DNA of 64,000 nucleotides from Vagococcus humatus (GTDB taxonomy: Bacteria; Bacillota; Bacilli; Lactobacillales; Vagococcaceae), in contig NZ_PXZH01000003.1 in NCBI RefSeq assembly GCF_003950325.1, forward strand, positions 62,001 to 126,000, read 5' to 3'. Both the position numbers and the translations under genes were made by a program. Positions 14,808 to 22,029 of this stretch are shown here, piece after piece (positions within the stretch are counted from its first letter, which is position 1; every line of letters begins with the position of its first letter). A model generated the notes under the pieces. The model was not told where the DNA came from. It ran no database searches and was given only the letters and a program-made list of their open reading frames with translations.

Positions 14808-15884
14808 TTATTTCTTATAATCATCAGGAAACATTTCTCTTGCAGGTATTAGAAAATACTGTCTAGCCTTCATTTTAGAATCTACATCATTATCATAATT
14901 TAAAATTTCTTGTACTTCATTATTTTCATTTAGAATCTTTTTTAAAACTAATCTTAAATAATTATCAATTTTTTTAGATAAGTTTGTTAATTCATCATCT
15001 TTTTTTGAGGCTAAATATTTTATTTGAGAGCCATGTTCATGATCCGACCTCACTCCATAAGATTCAGACATTACTGACCTTATTTCATCAACGTCTATTT
15101 TTTGATCATACAAATAACTTGCAGTTATATTTTTTATGTTTTTAGAACTATCTTTTTTTATCGCAAAAAGACACTCTAAACATGCACAATACTTTGCTAT
15201 TTTACTAGGTAAATAGCCAGTCATTCGGGCTTCTTGTAATAGCAAAAATGCTCTATAAAAACTTTTCCCCTCGTATGAAAGAGATTTTTCAATTTCATAA
15301 TAGATTGTTTCATAATTATCTTTTGTCTCTATCTCTTTCCTATTCTTTTCTTCAATAACAAAGTATTCCCATATTTCATACATTATAGTTATTGCTTCAT
15401 TCAGTTCTTTCGGTTTCAAATTTATACTTTCAATTTCTCCGCTACTATTTGTATTTATAGAATTTCTAAAGTATTTATTTACTACACCATTAAAAAAATT
15501 ATAATGATAAAAATGACTTGTTGTTACATTTGAATCTTTAATTAACCATATAGCTATGGATAATACAGCTGCGATATTATTAATATTTTGAGACATCATG
15601 CCTATTTTTTCAACGTACTCTTTCTTTTGGGTTAAATTAAAATCCATATCAGTAGACGGAATAAGTATAAAAATGGTAGGTCTTCGTAATAATGAATCAT
15701 AATCTAAAGTACCAATCATTTTCTCAAAGTTGGTTTTTTTTAATTGACTATTTAATTTATGAAATGATCCTGGGCTTTCTATTGTTCCCTCCATATTTAG
15801 ATTTTTTTCAATAGGTTTAGGAATAAAAGAATAACTTCCAGTATTTAACTTTAATCCATCTAATCTAATCATATAACTATTCAT
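14808..15884 (-). CDS. HEPN-domain protein (ApeA-like HEPN), putative defence RNase
   Basis: 358 residues from the ATG at 15884, chosen because AGGAG lies 11 bases before it (in-frame ATGs at 15893 and 15908 are worse placed). The N-terminal two thirds is unrecognised (SFIPKPIEKNLNMEG; RRPTIFILIPSTDMDF). The C-terminal region (about 225-330) matches Apea-like HEPN domains: KIAKYCACLECLFAI, ASYLYDQ, then YGVRSDHEHGSQIKYL. RSDHEH is an RX4H HEPN motif (R279, H284), the usual ribonuclease active site, followed by a long helix DNYLRLVLKKIL. HEPN proteins of this type serve in abortive phage defence. Located in island cargo. Activity is inferred. Confidence 0.72.
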   Translation of the reverse strand: MNSYMIRLDGLKLNTGSYSFIPKPIEKNLNMEGTIESPGSFHKLNSQLKKTNFEKMIGTLDYDSLLRRPTIFILIPSTDMDFNLTQKKEYVEKIGMMSQNINNIAAVLSIAIWLIKDSNVTTSHFYHYNFFNGVVNKYFRNSINTNSSGEIESINLKPKELNEAITIMYEIWEYFVIEEKNRKEIETKDNYETIYYEIEKSLSYEGKSFYRAFLLLQEARMTGYLPSKIAKYCACLECLFAIKKDSSKNIKNITASYLYDQKIDVDEIRSVMSESYGVRSDHEHGSQIKYLASKKDDELTNLSKKIDNYLRLVLKKILNENNEVQEILNYDNDVDSKMKARQYFLIPAREMFPDDYKK

Positions 15885-16029
15885 TAATATCATCGCTCCT
15901 ATTAACATATCGTATTAAAAAAGCCCACTAATTAAAGCGAGCTTACAGGTACATCGGTTAGTGTCATAACATCTAGCATTACAATAGTATTATCTCATGC
16001 AAGAAGCAAAGTAACAAGAGATGGACTTA

Positions 16030-16518
16030 TTAAATCAACATATCTTCAAGAAACAACTCTCCTTCAGTAACTTGTCTTTGAACCTCGACTAAGCCATTCT
16101 CTAATGATTCCAACAAACTTTTATATACTTTCTTAGGTATCGACTTCTTACCTAGATACATTGGAGCAAGCTTCTCATTAAGATAAGCAGCATCAAATCC
16201 TTTACCTTTAGAGATGAATTTCAAGACCGTTCTATTCTCATTAGGCTGTAGATTAAAAATATCAATATCTCTAGCGTTAAACGGTTCAATATAGGTCAAT
16301 AGCTCAAATGTCTTTCTCTCATCCTCTGGCAAACTCTTAACGATGTAATCAAGCCTAGCAACTGTTTTAAACTCATTACTAAACGATGTTAAATTATCCA
16401 ACTGCTCAAAGTTCATCTCTATGCTATTCCACATCAATTTATACTTATGGTGAACGTACATAGGTAAAATTAGCTCGATTGGATACTCTACTGTTTCGCC
16501 ATTTCTTAATAATTTCAA
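16030..16518 (-). CDS. Unknown island protein next to phased repeat array
   Basis: 162 residues, no family recognised. It starts MKLLRNGETVEYPIELILPM and is rich in acidic and aromatic residues, with a helical C-terminus (KKVYKSLLESLENGLVEVQR). No membrane segment or signal peptide. It lies just downstream of the 30-base phased repeats at 16531-16687, where its promoter should be. In phage satellites this position, after the late-type regulator, often holds packaging or interference proteins, but nothing in the sequence shows that here. The ATG has AAAAAGAGATGAGGCG upstream. Confidence 0.65.
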   Translation of the reverse strand: MKLLRNGETVEYPIELILPMYVHHKYKLMWNSIEMNFEQLDNLTSFSNEFKTVARLDYIVKSLPEDERKTFELLTYIEPFNARDIDIFNLQPNENRTVLKFISKGKGFDAAYLNEKLAPMYLGKKSIPKKVYKSLLESLENGLVEVQRQVTEGELFLEDMLI

Positions 16519-16530
16519 TTCATCGCCTCA

Positions 16531-16687
16531 TCTCTTTTTTAGGACTACAAAAACTCTAATATCTCTTTTTAGAGCCTCACAAATCGCTCAATTCCTTTTT
16601 AATGACTCGGATTTCTCGGCTATCTTTTTTAGGACCTCTGATTACCTCCCAAAAACTTCACTAACAATTTTTATCCCTTTAGGGTGT
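16531..16687. repeat. Phased A-tract repeats, about 30-base period
   Basis: Five related 16-base units start at 16531, 16562, 16592, 16622 and 16672: TCTCTTTTTTAGGACT, TCTCTTTTTAGAGCCT, TTCCTTTTTAATGACT, ATCTTTTTTAGGACCT and TATCCCTTTAGGGTGT. The first four are 30-31 bases apart, nearly three helical turns, so their T5-T6 tracts are in phase and should bend the DNA. They fill the region upstream of the gene at 16030-16518. Binding sites for an island regulator or a curved promoter element. Apart from these and the palindromes at 16948-16989, 16519-17054 shows nothing. Confidence 0.55.
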
Positions 16688-16947
16688 CGGAAATGTCAGA
16701 TAATAGGTGGTTCATGTATCAACCTCCTATCTTTCATAGTTTCATATATTTTTGTATCAAGTACGGATTTGTCATGATTTATAGTATCTTATAGCTTTCC
16801 ACTCATCGAGTTGTTTTGTAATTTAAGTCAATAAATTACTATCATTCTTCGAGTTTTGTTTTGAAAATATTGGCAATTGTTGGCTTCTTTTATTGTTACT
16901 TCAAACTAATCACACTAACAACTCTCGCTTAATAAGACATAATAAGT

Positions 16948-16989
16948 TGCAACAAATGATGCAACGCAACATAAAAACGTTGCAACGCT
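16948..16989. repeat. GTTGCAAC palindromes
   Basis: GTTGCAAC occurs at 16948-16955 and 16981-16988 (within the 10-bp palindrome CGTTGCAACG at 16980-16989), 33 bases apart. Two more half-sites (TGCAAC, GCAAC) lie between, at 16962-16972. A candidate cluster of operator sites in the intergenic region downstream of the sigma-like gene at 17055. Confidence 0.4.
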
Positions 16990-17054
16990 CCGGTTTATCG
17001 AATTGTTACATACTAGATTGTTTTTAAAGGGTGCGTATCGTGTTTGTTTTGAAA

Positions 17055-17558
17055 TCATTGTGATATTGCACCTTCTTTTATCGCTGTACTTATCTTTTTC
17101 TTAGCCCGATTAATATATGATTGGACCGTCCCTTTTGAACATCCGTATAAATCCGCTACTTGCTGGTAAGTGTGACCATTGGCATAAATATCAATAAAAG
17201 TCTGTTGTTCCTTGTCTGTAAGTAATTTCAAGGCATTATCTATTGTTTCAATTTGAGAAGGCTTTAACTCATCATCATTTCCCCCACCAATAAGAACTAC
17301 TGCATCTTTATGATACTGGGTAACTAAAGACACATCAGCCCAATACTCAGTGCGTTGTTCATAGGAACGTTGTGATATATCCCTGTTTGGTGGCTTCTCA
17401 TGACCATTCTTTAACCAAAAAAGAGAATATTCAAGAGATGAAATCATCCCGCTTATGGTCTTTTTGTCGGGATGTTCTGGATCCATTACTTTATATCTTG
17501 CTCTCAGATTTGAGAGTGTGCTTTTATATGAATTAATAATAAGTTCTTTATCAGTCAA
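17055..17558 (-). CDS. Sigma-70 region 4-like phage-type regulator
   Basis: 167 residues. The C-terminal 60 residues form a sigma region-4 helix-turn-helix: LKLLTDKEQQTFIDIYANGH, TYQQVADLYGCSKGTVQSYI, NRAKKKISTAI. The N-terminal half is helical with no recognised domain. Proteins of this shape (ArpU/Xpf-like positive control factors) sit at the end of the early region of Firmicute phages and activate late genes. In a satellite it would drive the following genes. It is preceded by AGGAGGAAGACC and separated from the upstream operon by the terminator at 17580-17630. Confidence 0.75.
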   Translation of the reverse strand: MTDKELIINSYKSTLSNLRARYKVMDPEHPDKKTISGMISSLEYSLFWLKNGHEKPPNRDISQRSYEQRTEYWADVSLVTQYHKDAVVLIGGGNDDELKPSQIETIDNALKLLTDKEQQTFIDIYANGHTYQQVADLYGCSKGTVQSYINRAKKKISTAIKEGAISQ

Positions 17559-17579
17559 CGGTCTTCCTCCTACGACAAC

Positions 17580-17630
17580 AAAAAAGAGGACACCTCAACA
17601 AACGTATTTCTACGCTGTTAAGATGTCCTC
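17580..17630 (-). terminator. Terminator ending the early operon
   Basis: GAGGACA (17586-17592) pairs with TGTCCTC (17624-17630), with an inner partial stem. On the minus strand it ends in six T. It separates the DUF2292-like gene from the sigma-like gene. Confidence 0.75.
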
Positions 17631-17657
17631 CAAGTTCTTTGGTTGGACTGTATTTAA

Positions 17658-17840
17658 TTACTTGTAATCAGGTAGCTCCTCAAATCTTGTGGCATCTCTG
17701 ACGCTTTCAACTCTTATCGGTATACCATCCTTTATTTTTATGATTACTTCCCCATAGTTTGGTGTCACTACTAACTTCTTCACACCATTTTTTATAAGAA
17801 TAACTCCATTCTCTGACTCTCTCAATCCCTTATCTATCAT
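17658..17840 (-). CDS. Small DUF2292-like protein
   Basis: 60 residues: a short basic N-terminus, then KKLVVTPNYGEVIIKIKDGI, the strand-turn-strand pattern of DUF2292/YezD-like small proteins (xxGxVxIxIxDGxPxRVE), and an acidic tail. Function unknown in all of them. It has GGGAGAAATGC before the ATG and lies between the HTH gene at 17887 and the early terminator. The match is by pattern only; the protein is short. Confidence 0.5.
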   Translation of the reverse strand: MIDKGLRESENGVILIKNGVKKLVVTPNYGEVIIKIKDGIPIRVESVRDATRFEELPDYK

Positions 17841-17886
17841 GCATTTCTCCCTTTACTACTTAATCTATTTTCTTGGCCACAATGAT

Positions 17887-18423
17887 TTAATAATCACCTT
17901 CAGCAATGTCATTCATCAAATCATCTAACTCAACTTGTAACATCGGACGACTTTCCTCGTTAAACTTGATACCGTTTATTCTGCAATATTGCTTTATCGT
18001 ATTTGGTGATTTATCTAGCTTCTCGCCTATCTCATTCACTGTGAACCCTAATTCAGCTAAATAGCCTAATTGTTCCCTGTATCGTTTCAATTTGATTTGT
18101 GACTTAGCTTTAACAGTTAGATTCAATGTTTTAAGTAGCTGCTTCACATCATCATCAAAGAGATCTAGCTCAAAAGCTATTTCTCGTACCGATAGCCCTT
18201 GCTCTACGAAAAGAACCATCTCTTTTGCGTATTTTATAGCCATTTCGGTTTGATATTCGGATAAATCCAAAGATAATTCAGTTAATGACTGATAGGTTCT
18301 GTTATACGAGAACATAACAGAATTAAATGATTTAGCTTCTTTTATCAATTTATCAAAACTATTCGTAATTGATTTAACTCGCTTATCTATCTTGTCTAGT
18401 TCTTCCACCTCTGACTTCCTCAT
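17887..18423 (-). CDS. Helix-turn-helix protein of the island early operon
   Basis: 178 residues. The N-terminal 75 residues are a coil (KIDKRVKSITNSFDKLIKEA). Two HTH-like segments follow: LSVREIAFELDLFDDDVKQLLKTLNL (about 94-118) and FTVNEIGEKLDKSPNTIKQYCRINGI (about 136-160). The second is a clear homeodomain-like HTH. It follows the DnaC-like gene by 61 bases. Phage replication modules often carry such a protein, but no exact family was recognised. May regulate or help assemble the replication complex. Confidence 0.6.
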   Translation of the reverse strand: MRKSEVEELDKIDKRVKSITNSFDKLIKEAKSFNSVMFSYNRTYQSLTELSLDLSEYQTEMAIKYAKEMVLFVEQGLSVREIAFELDLFDDDVKQLLKTLNLTVKAKSQIKLKRYREQLGYLAELGFTVNEIGEKLDKSPNTIKQYCRINGIKFNEESRPMLQVELDDLMNDIAEGDY

Positions 18424-18484
18424 TTCTTTTGTGTGCTAATTTATAAAGTTATTCGACTTATTCATTATGAATCTTTTTAAGCTC

Positions 18485-19414
18485 TTAAATCGGCTTATTT
18501 ACTCTTTTATCATTCGTGCCAGTAAATAGAATGGCATTATTCTCTAAGCCATCTTTTAATCTACTTTCAATACGATCACCATAAGCAAGCTTTATTCTGT
18601 TCTCGCTTAGGTTAGTGGTAATTATAGTTACCTTACCTTGTCTTGCTTCTAAAATGGCATTCAAAATCTTTGTTACTGAATCGCTCGCCTCAGTCTTGCT
18701 ATTAATCTGACCTAATTCAGAACCCAAATCATCTAACACAAGAACATCAACTCTATTAGCAAGCTCCTTGAAATAATTGTCAGTGTACCTATATGTTTGG
18801 TATTCCAAATCACTTAACCCATATCCATTATGAATTTTGCTGATCATTGCATGGATTGAGATAAAAACGCATGACCTTGCTTTTCCTTGTTTATAGCTAT
18901 CCTTATTCACTCTGTCGAGGATAGCCATAGCAAGATGACTTTTCCCTCTACCCACTTCCCCAACTAAAAGATAATTGTTAGTATCACCACTTAGAATACT
19001 TGAAACAATACTGACGGCTTTTTCTTTTAAAACCTTTGTTGCTTCATCCGTCACTTTAAACGTTTCAAAAGTAGCCTCTTTAATTGTTGAGTCTACTAAA
19101 AGACTCTTATTTTTTAACATTTTACTCGTAGTTTCTAATCTGTGACCTTGTTCAGCTTTTAGAATCATTTCACTTTCTCGCTCAATAGTCCGCTCTTTTC
19201 GACACTCAGGACAATAAACACTACCTGTTTTGGTATTTTTTAAAATATCAATTGGATAAGAGCCTAATTCTTCATCAAAGGGGACCACTTCTTTTAAATT
19301 ATAAGAAGTTCTTCCCATATTTTTCTTAACGCTCAAAGAGTGCTTAAAGCATTGCTCTCCTGTTTTTTCAGTAAGTCTATTTAGCGTATTTCTAAAACTT
19401 CTTGATGTTTTCAT
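18485..19414 (-). CDS. DnaC/DnaI-like helicase loader ATPase
   Basis: 309 residues. The N-terminal region has CPEC (68-71), half of a possible zinc site. The AAA+ core has Walker A GEVGRGKSH (152-160), Walker B VLVLDDLGSE (about 224-233) and the sensor region VTIITTNLSENRIKLAYGDRIESRLKDG, which contains the arginine finger. Such loaders place the replicative helicase on the origin, in partnership with the DnaD-like protein encoded 2 bases upstream (stop at 19417). The pair is a standard phage replication module and implies that the island replicates itself with the host helicase. Confidence 0.9.
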   Translation of the reverse strand: MKTSRSFRNTLNRLTEKTGEQCFKHSLSVKKNMGRTSYNLKEVVPFDEELGSYPIDILKNTKTGSVYCPECRKERTIERESEMILKAEQGHRLETTSKMLKNKSLLVDSTIKEATFETFKVTDEATKVLKEKAVSIVSSILSGDTNNYLLVGEVGRGKSHLAMAILDRVNKDSYKQGKARSCVFISIHAMISKIHNGYGLSDLEYQTYRYTDNYFKELANRVDVLVLDDLGSELGQINSKTEASDSVTKILNAILEARQGKVTIITTNLSENRIKLAYGDRIESRLKDGLENNAILFTGTNDKRVNKPI

Positions 19415-19416
19415 AG

Positions 19417-20145
19417 CTAACCTCCTGCATACTTAGCCCAATCACTGAAATCATTGTCATTATTTTGTTTAGCTGTGATTACATATTCATCATCCCAACA
19501 TTTTTGATTGAACCAGGTACTACCTTGTTTGATATATTGTTGTTCCGTCTTTTGAACTTCGATTTGTTTCAAGTAATTGTTTAGACCGTTTAAGATAGTT
19601 TCATCCGTCACACCATCTTTAATAGCTTTTTGATACGATTTAAAAGCTTTATCCTTTCCTTGTTTCTTTGGATAGAATTTCCAAATTGATTCAAAAGAAT
19701 TATTAAGTCTCTCTTTGTCATCGGTTTTTGATGACATTTGATCTATATTATTATATGTATTATTAATTGTAGTATTAGATGTATTATTATCTTTAAACTT
19801 TTCTTTAATAGGTGCTTTAACTTTTCTTTGTGAGGTATTAAAGTTTTCTTTAATAGGCTCATTAACTAATCTTATATGCCTATTTAAAATTTCTTTAGTA
19901 CCCTCCTTGTAATTCATTTCAACAAATATATACCCTTTTTCTTTTAATTGACTTACCCATTTTGAAACGGATATTTTACTTACTCCGTATAGCTGAGCAA
20001 AGTAATCATTACTTGCCCAGCAATATCCATTTTGATTACACAAGGCAGTTAATTCACCATAAAGCAACTTAGCATTAGGGCTTAAGTCCTTGTCATATCT
20101 AACGTTTGACGGTATTATCGCATAGTAATTTGGCTGTTCAGTCAC
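19417..20145 (-). CDS. DnaD-like replication initiator (HTH N-terminus)
   Basis: 242 residues. N-terminal winged helix of the phage replisome-organiser type: DLSPNAKLLYGELTALCNQN, then ASNDYFAQLYGVSKISVSKW. The middle linker is low in complexity (NTSNTTINNTYNNIDQ). The C-terminal domain has FYPKKQGKDKAFKSYQKAIK and GSTWFNQKCWDDEY, as in phage DnaD/GP38-type proteins. It should bind the island origin, perhaps the iterons at 14480-14645, and recruit the loader encoded immediately after. It overlaps neither neighbour and has GGAGGTTTAG before the ATG of the next gene. Confidence 0.85.
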   Translation of the reverse strand: MTEQPNYYAIIPSNVRYDKDLSPNAKLLYGELTALCNQNGYCWASNDYFAQLYGVSKISVSKWVSQLKEKGYIFVEMNYKEGTKEILNRHIRLVNEPIKENFNTSQRKVKAPIKEKFKDNNTSNTTINNTYNNIDQMSSKTDDKERLNNSFESIWKFYPKKQGKDKAFKSYQKAIKDGVTDETILNGLNNYLKQIEVQKTEQQYIKQGSTWFNQKCWDDEYVITAKQNNDNDFSDWAKYAGG

Positions 20146-20147
20146 CT

Positions 20148-20501
20148 CTAAACCTCCAATTCACTTTGCTTAGTAGTTACTACTGCAGATTTCCAATTAA
20201 TCAAATCAGCTTTTTCTACTCGGTCAACACGTATCATCATTTCTTTAATTTGAGACTTAACCGCCCTGGTACCTAACCTTAATTCTTCTTGATTGGTAGG
20301 TATATAAACACCACTTTGATTGTTGCCACGGAACGCACAAATAGGCACTCCGTAGCTGATTAGTCGGTTTATAATCTCTTGTATTGACCTCATATCTAAA
20401 TCAATGAGAGATGCTATTTCTTTTAAATTTCTTCTGTTGTCCATTCCTTGTGGTACTAAATTAAGAACAGAACTTTCTATCACACTTAACACTCTAGCCA
20501 T
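20148..20501 (-). CDS. Winged-helix protein of the early operon
   Basis: 117 residues. Residues about 5-70 look like a winged helix (RNLKEIASLIDLDMRSIQEI followed by a wing, FRGNNQSGVYIPTNQEELR). The C-terminus is helical and basic. Its stop is 2 bases before the initiator gene, and AAAAGAGG lies upstream of the start. It resembles small DNA-binding proteins found ahead of replisome organisers in Firmicute phages. Its target is unknown. Confidence 0.65.
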   Translation of the reverse strand: MARVLSVIESSVLNLVPQGMDNRRNLKEIASLIDLDMRSIQEIINRLISYGVPICAFRGNNQSGVYIPTNQEELRLGTRAVKSQIKEMMIRVDRVEKADLINWKSAVVTTKQSELEV

Positions 20502-20521
20502 AAATCATGGACCTCTTTTCT

Positions 20522-20779
20522 TTATTTATTTCTTTTTTCTTCAATAAGTTTTAACTCATACTTGTCCAGGTTATCGCCATGAGCTTCTGCCATTAATTGA
20601 ATACCATAAATTAAACCATGCAGGGCACTCACATCTTGCATCAGTACATTTTCTTTAGAGATGTGATCACTGACAAAAGCAGCTAGACCCTCCAATGCAC
20701 CAGTTAACATATTTTTTTCTAGTAATAATTGATTTAAGTTAATTTCTTCGTTATTCAAATGAGTATCCTCGTTTCTCAA
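20522..20779 (-). CDS. Small acidic helical phage-type protein
   Basis: 85 residues, helical and acidic (ALEGLAAFVSDHISKENVLM; EAHGDNLDKYELKLIEEKRN). No family recognised. The frame begins at a TTG (20779) with no clear RBS, so the start is uncertain. The upstream gap holds two strong hairpins (20802-20870), which may regulate it. It lies between the 82-residue gene and the winged-helix gene in the same direction. Confidence 0.5.
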   Translation of the reverse strand: MRNEDTHLNNEEINLNQLLLEKNMLTGALEGLAAFVSDHISKENVLMQDVSALHGLIYGIQLMAEAHGDNLDKYELKLIEEKRNK

Positions 20780-20801
20780 ATTTAGTTTTTATGATAAACT
20801 T

Positions 20802-20870
20802 GATACTAAGAAAGCTTGTGGAAGTTATTCTTAGTATCGTCCTTTGGAGTACGTCAATACTTCAAGGGAC
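20802..20870. promoter_or_regulatory. Two tandem hairpins in the early operon
   Basis: GATACTAAGAA (20802-20812) with TTCTTAGTATC (20828-20838) is an 11-bp perfect stem. GTCCTTTG-AGTA with TACT-CAAGGGAC (20839-20870) is a second, with one G-T pair, followed on the plus strand by TTTTT. On the minus strand they fall right after the stop at 20874 and before the weak start at 20779. An attenuator or mRNA-processing site is possible. Confidence 0.5.
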
Positions 20871-20873
20871 TTT

Positions 20874-21122
20874 TTACTTTTCATCGCTTAAAATTTCCTG
20901 TGCTTCATCAATATATTTTTCGATTGCTATTGCTACTAAACCTTTGGAACGTTCTAAGGCACTCTCAGTTGTCCGTTTTGTACCTATATCATCGGTTATG
21001 GTAACGGAATACCTATTACCTTCTTCTAGGCTTAAGACGTTAATCAGTGTTTCCCTGGCTTCATCCAGTAGATTCTTTACTGTTTCATTCTTACCGACTT
21101 TAAACTCAACAATTTTACTCAT
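20874..21122 (-). CDS. Small early-operon protein, unknown
   Basis: 82 residues: strand-rich N-terminus (SKIVEFKVGKNETVKNLLDE), then EEGNRYSVTITDDIGTKRTT and a C-terminal helix (GLVAIAIEKYIDEAQEIL). No family recognised. It begins 8 bases inside the upstream membrane-protein gene (stop at 21115) and has AGGAGGATGATTA before the ATG, so the two are coupled. Confidence 0.6.
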   Translation of the reverse strand: MSKIVEFKVGKNETVKNLLDEARETLINVLSLEEGNRYSVTITDDIGTKRTTESALERSKGLVAIAIEKYIDEAQEILSDEK

Positions 21123-21306
21123 TAATCATCCTCCTACTCCTTATATTTTTCCTTGTATAATTCGCTTCTTCATAAGCCATAAAGAAAATTAAAAACAACG
21201 GCACACCTAAAATAGCTAATAATTGGCTGTTTAAAGCTCCTAAAATCATTCCTAATACAAAGACACCTAATAACGCTCCGAATCGTCTAACCTTACACAT
21301 TTTCAT
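21115..21306 (-). CDS. Small two-TM membrane protein
   Basis: 63 residues with two hydrophobic helices at about 9-26 (FGALLGVFVLGMILGALN) and 28-44 (LLAILGVPLFLIFFMAY), and a basic C-terminus (RKNIRSRRMINE). Tiny membrane proteins of this sort are common in the early region of prophages and satellites. Function unknown. AAAGGAGAG lies before the ATG. Confidence 0.6.
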   Translation of the reverse strand: MKMCKVRRFGALLGVFVLGMILGALNSQLLAILGVPLFLIFFMAYEEANYTRKNIRSRRMINE

Positions 21307-21354
21307 CTCTCCTTTGATGTTTTAACAACTTACAATCTCACACGTCCAAATGTT

Positions 21355-21648
21355 TTATTTTTGATAGTTGTTAATGATCCATTTTAAGCAACTTGGAATG
21401 TGGTACATCGGCTTGTTATCCAGTAATACAACTGGCAAGCCCTTTTCTTGTAACCCCTTCAAGTAGTTAACACTCATGTTTAAACGTTTTGCTGCTTCCT
21501 TCTGATTTAGTAAATCAACATTTAACTTACTATCTTGCCTAGCTTCTTCGATTGCTAATTGAATAGTCGCATAAGCTCTTTCATACACTTCCTTCTCAAA
21601 TTGCTGGAAGAACATCTCAAATGCTGATTGTGTTTCTATCTGTTGCAT
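21355..21648 (-). CDS. Excisionase-like HTH_17 protein
   Basis: 97 residues. After a helical N-terminus, residues about 46-95 show the MerR/excisionase-type winged HTH: LLNQKEAAKRLNMSVNYLKG, then LPVVLLDNKPMYHIPSCLKW. Such proteins direct integrase towards excision or act as AlpA-type activators. It lies in the early operon next to an operator copy at 21673-21686 and two genes from the integrase, so an xis/alpA role is likely. GAGAGGGCGG precedes the ATG. Confidence 0.7.
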   Translation of the reverse strand: MQQIETQSAFEMFFQQFEKEVYERAYATIQLAIEEARQDSKLNVDLLNQKEAAKRLNMSVNYLKGLQEKGLPVVLLDNKPMYHIPSCLKWIINNYQK

Positions 21649-21672
21649 TTTCCGCCCTCTCTTCTTTATTTC

Positions 21673-21686
21673 AACTTTACGAAACT
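21673..21686. promoter_or_regulatory. Operator copy O3 upstream of the excisionase-like gene
   Basis: AACTTTACGAAACT, identical to the two copies at 21908-21921 and 21962-21975. It lies between the XRE gene stop (21692) and the excisionase-like start (21648), so the same repressor probably controls this gene separately. Confidence 0.6.
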
Positions 21687-21691
21687 TTAGA

Positions 21692-21889
21692 TTAAAAAAA
21701 TATTGAGTCTATTGTGATATTTGGAAATAAAGGTTTCAACATTTCTTTGAACATCACTTTCTCTTTATCAGAAAATTGTGTCTGACCTTTTTCTTTTTTC
21801 CAATAAGCTTGTTTTGAAATACCAAATTCTTTCGCCATATCATCTTGTGTCATTCCTAACATTTTTCTATATCCTGGTACTTTACTCAC
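21692..21889 (-). CDS. Small XRE-family regulator (Cro-like)
   Basis: 65 residues, a single helix-turn-helix: YRKMLGMTQDDMAKEFGISK, then QAYWKKEKGQTQFSDKEKVM. It is the first gene of the leftward early operon, driven by the strong promoter at 21922-21950, with AAAGGAGGTGG before the ATG. Its place opposite the larger repressor-like gene is that of Cro in phages or the Str-type regulator in satellites. It may bind the three AACTTTACGAAACT operators. Confidence 0.8.
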   Translation of the reverse strand: MSKVPGYRKMLGMTQDDMAKEFGISKQAYWKKEKGQTQFSDKEKVMFKEMLKPLFPNITIDSIFF

Positions 21890-21907
21890 TAAGCCACCTC
21901 CTTTATC

Positions 21908-21975
21908 AACTTTACGAAACTATTGTATAATTTGTTTTTTGATTTGTCAATAATAAAAGTAAACTTTACGAAACT
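21908..21975. promoter_or_regulatory. Divergent switch region with operators O1 and O2
   Basis: Two exact copies of AACTTTACGAAACT at 21908-21921 and 21962-21975, between the divergent regulators. O1 lies right at the start point of the leftward promoter (TTGACA, 17-base spacer, TACAAT; 21950-21922). O2 overlaps the -35 of the rightward promoter. A third copy is at 21673-21686. This is the arrangement of a lysis-lysogeny-type switch. Confidence 0.7.
21922..21950 (-). promoter_or_regulatory. Strong leftward early promoter
   Basis: On the minus strand TTGACA (21950-21945), exactly 17 bases, then TACAAT (21927-21922). It drives the XRE regulator and probably the whole early operon. Operator O1 begins one base downstream of the -10. 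Confidence 0.75.
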
Positions 21976-21994
21976 TTATGTTTATTTCTATAAT
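21965..21994 (+). promoter_or_regulatory. Rightward promoter for the repressor/integrase side
   Basis: TTTACG (21965-21970), an 18-base spacer and TATAAT (21989-21994). The -35 is inside operator O2. The gene starting at 22030 has AGGAGTGATTAT as its RBS. Confidence 0.6.
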
Positions 21995-22029
21995 CTTTTA
22001 AGTTATACTTGATTTCTAGGAGTGATTAT

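Noticed and set aside
20791-21192. 133-codon plus-strand frame in the island early region
   Set aside because: It runs antisense through two small early genes and the hairpins and has no RBS; early genes on the minus strand have good ones.
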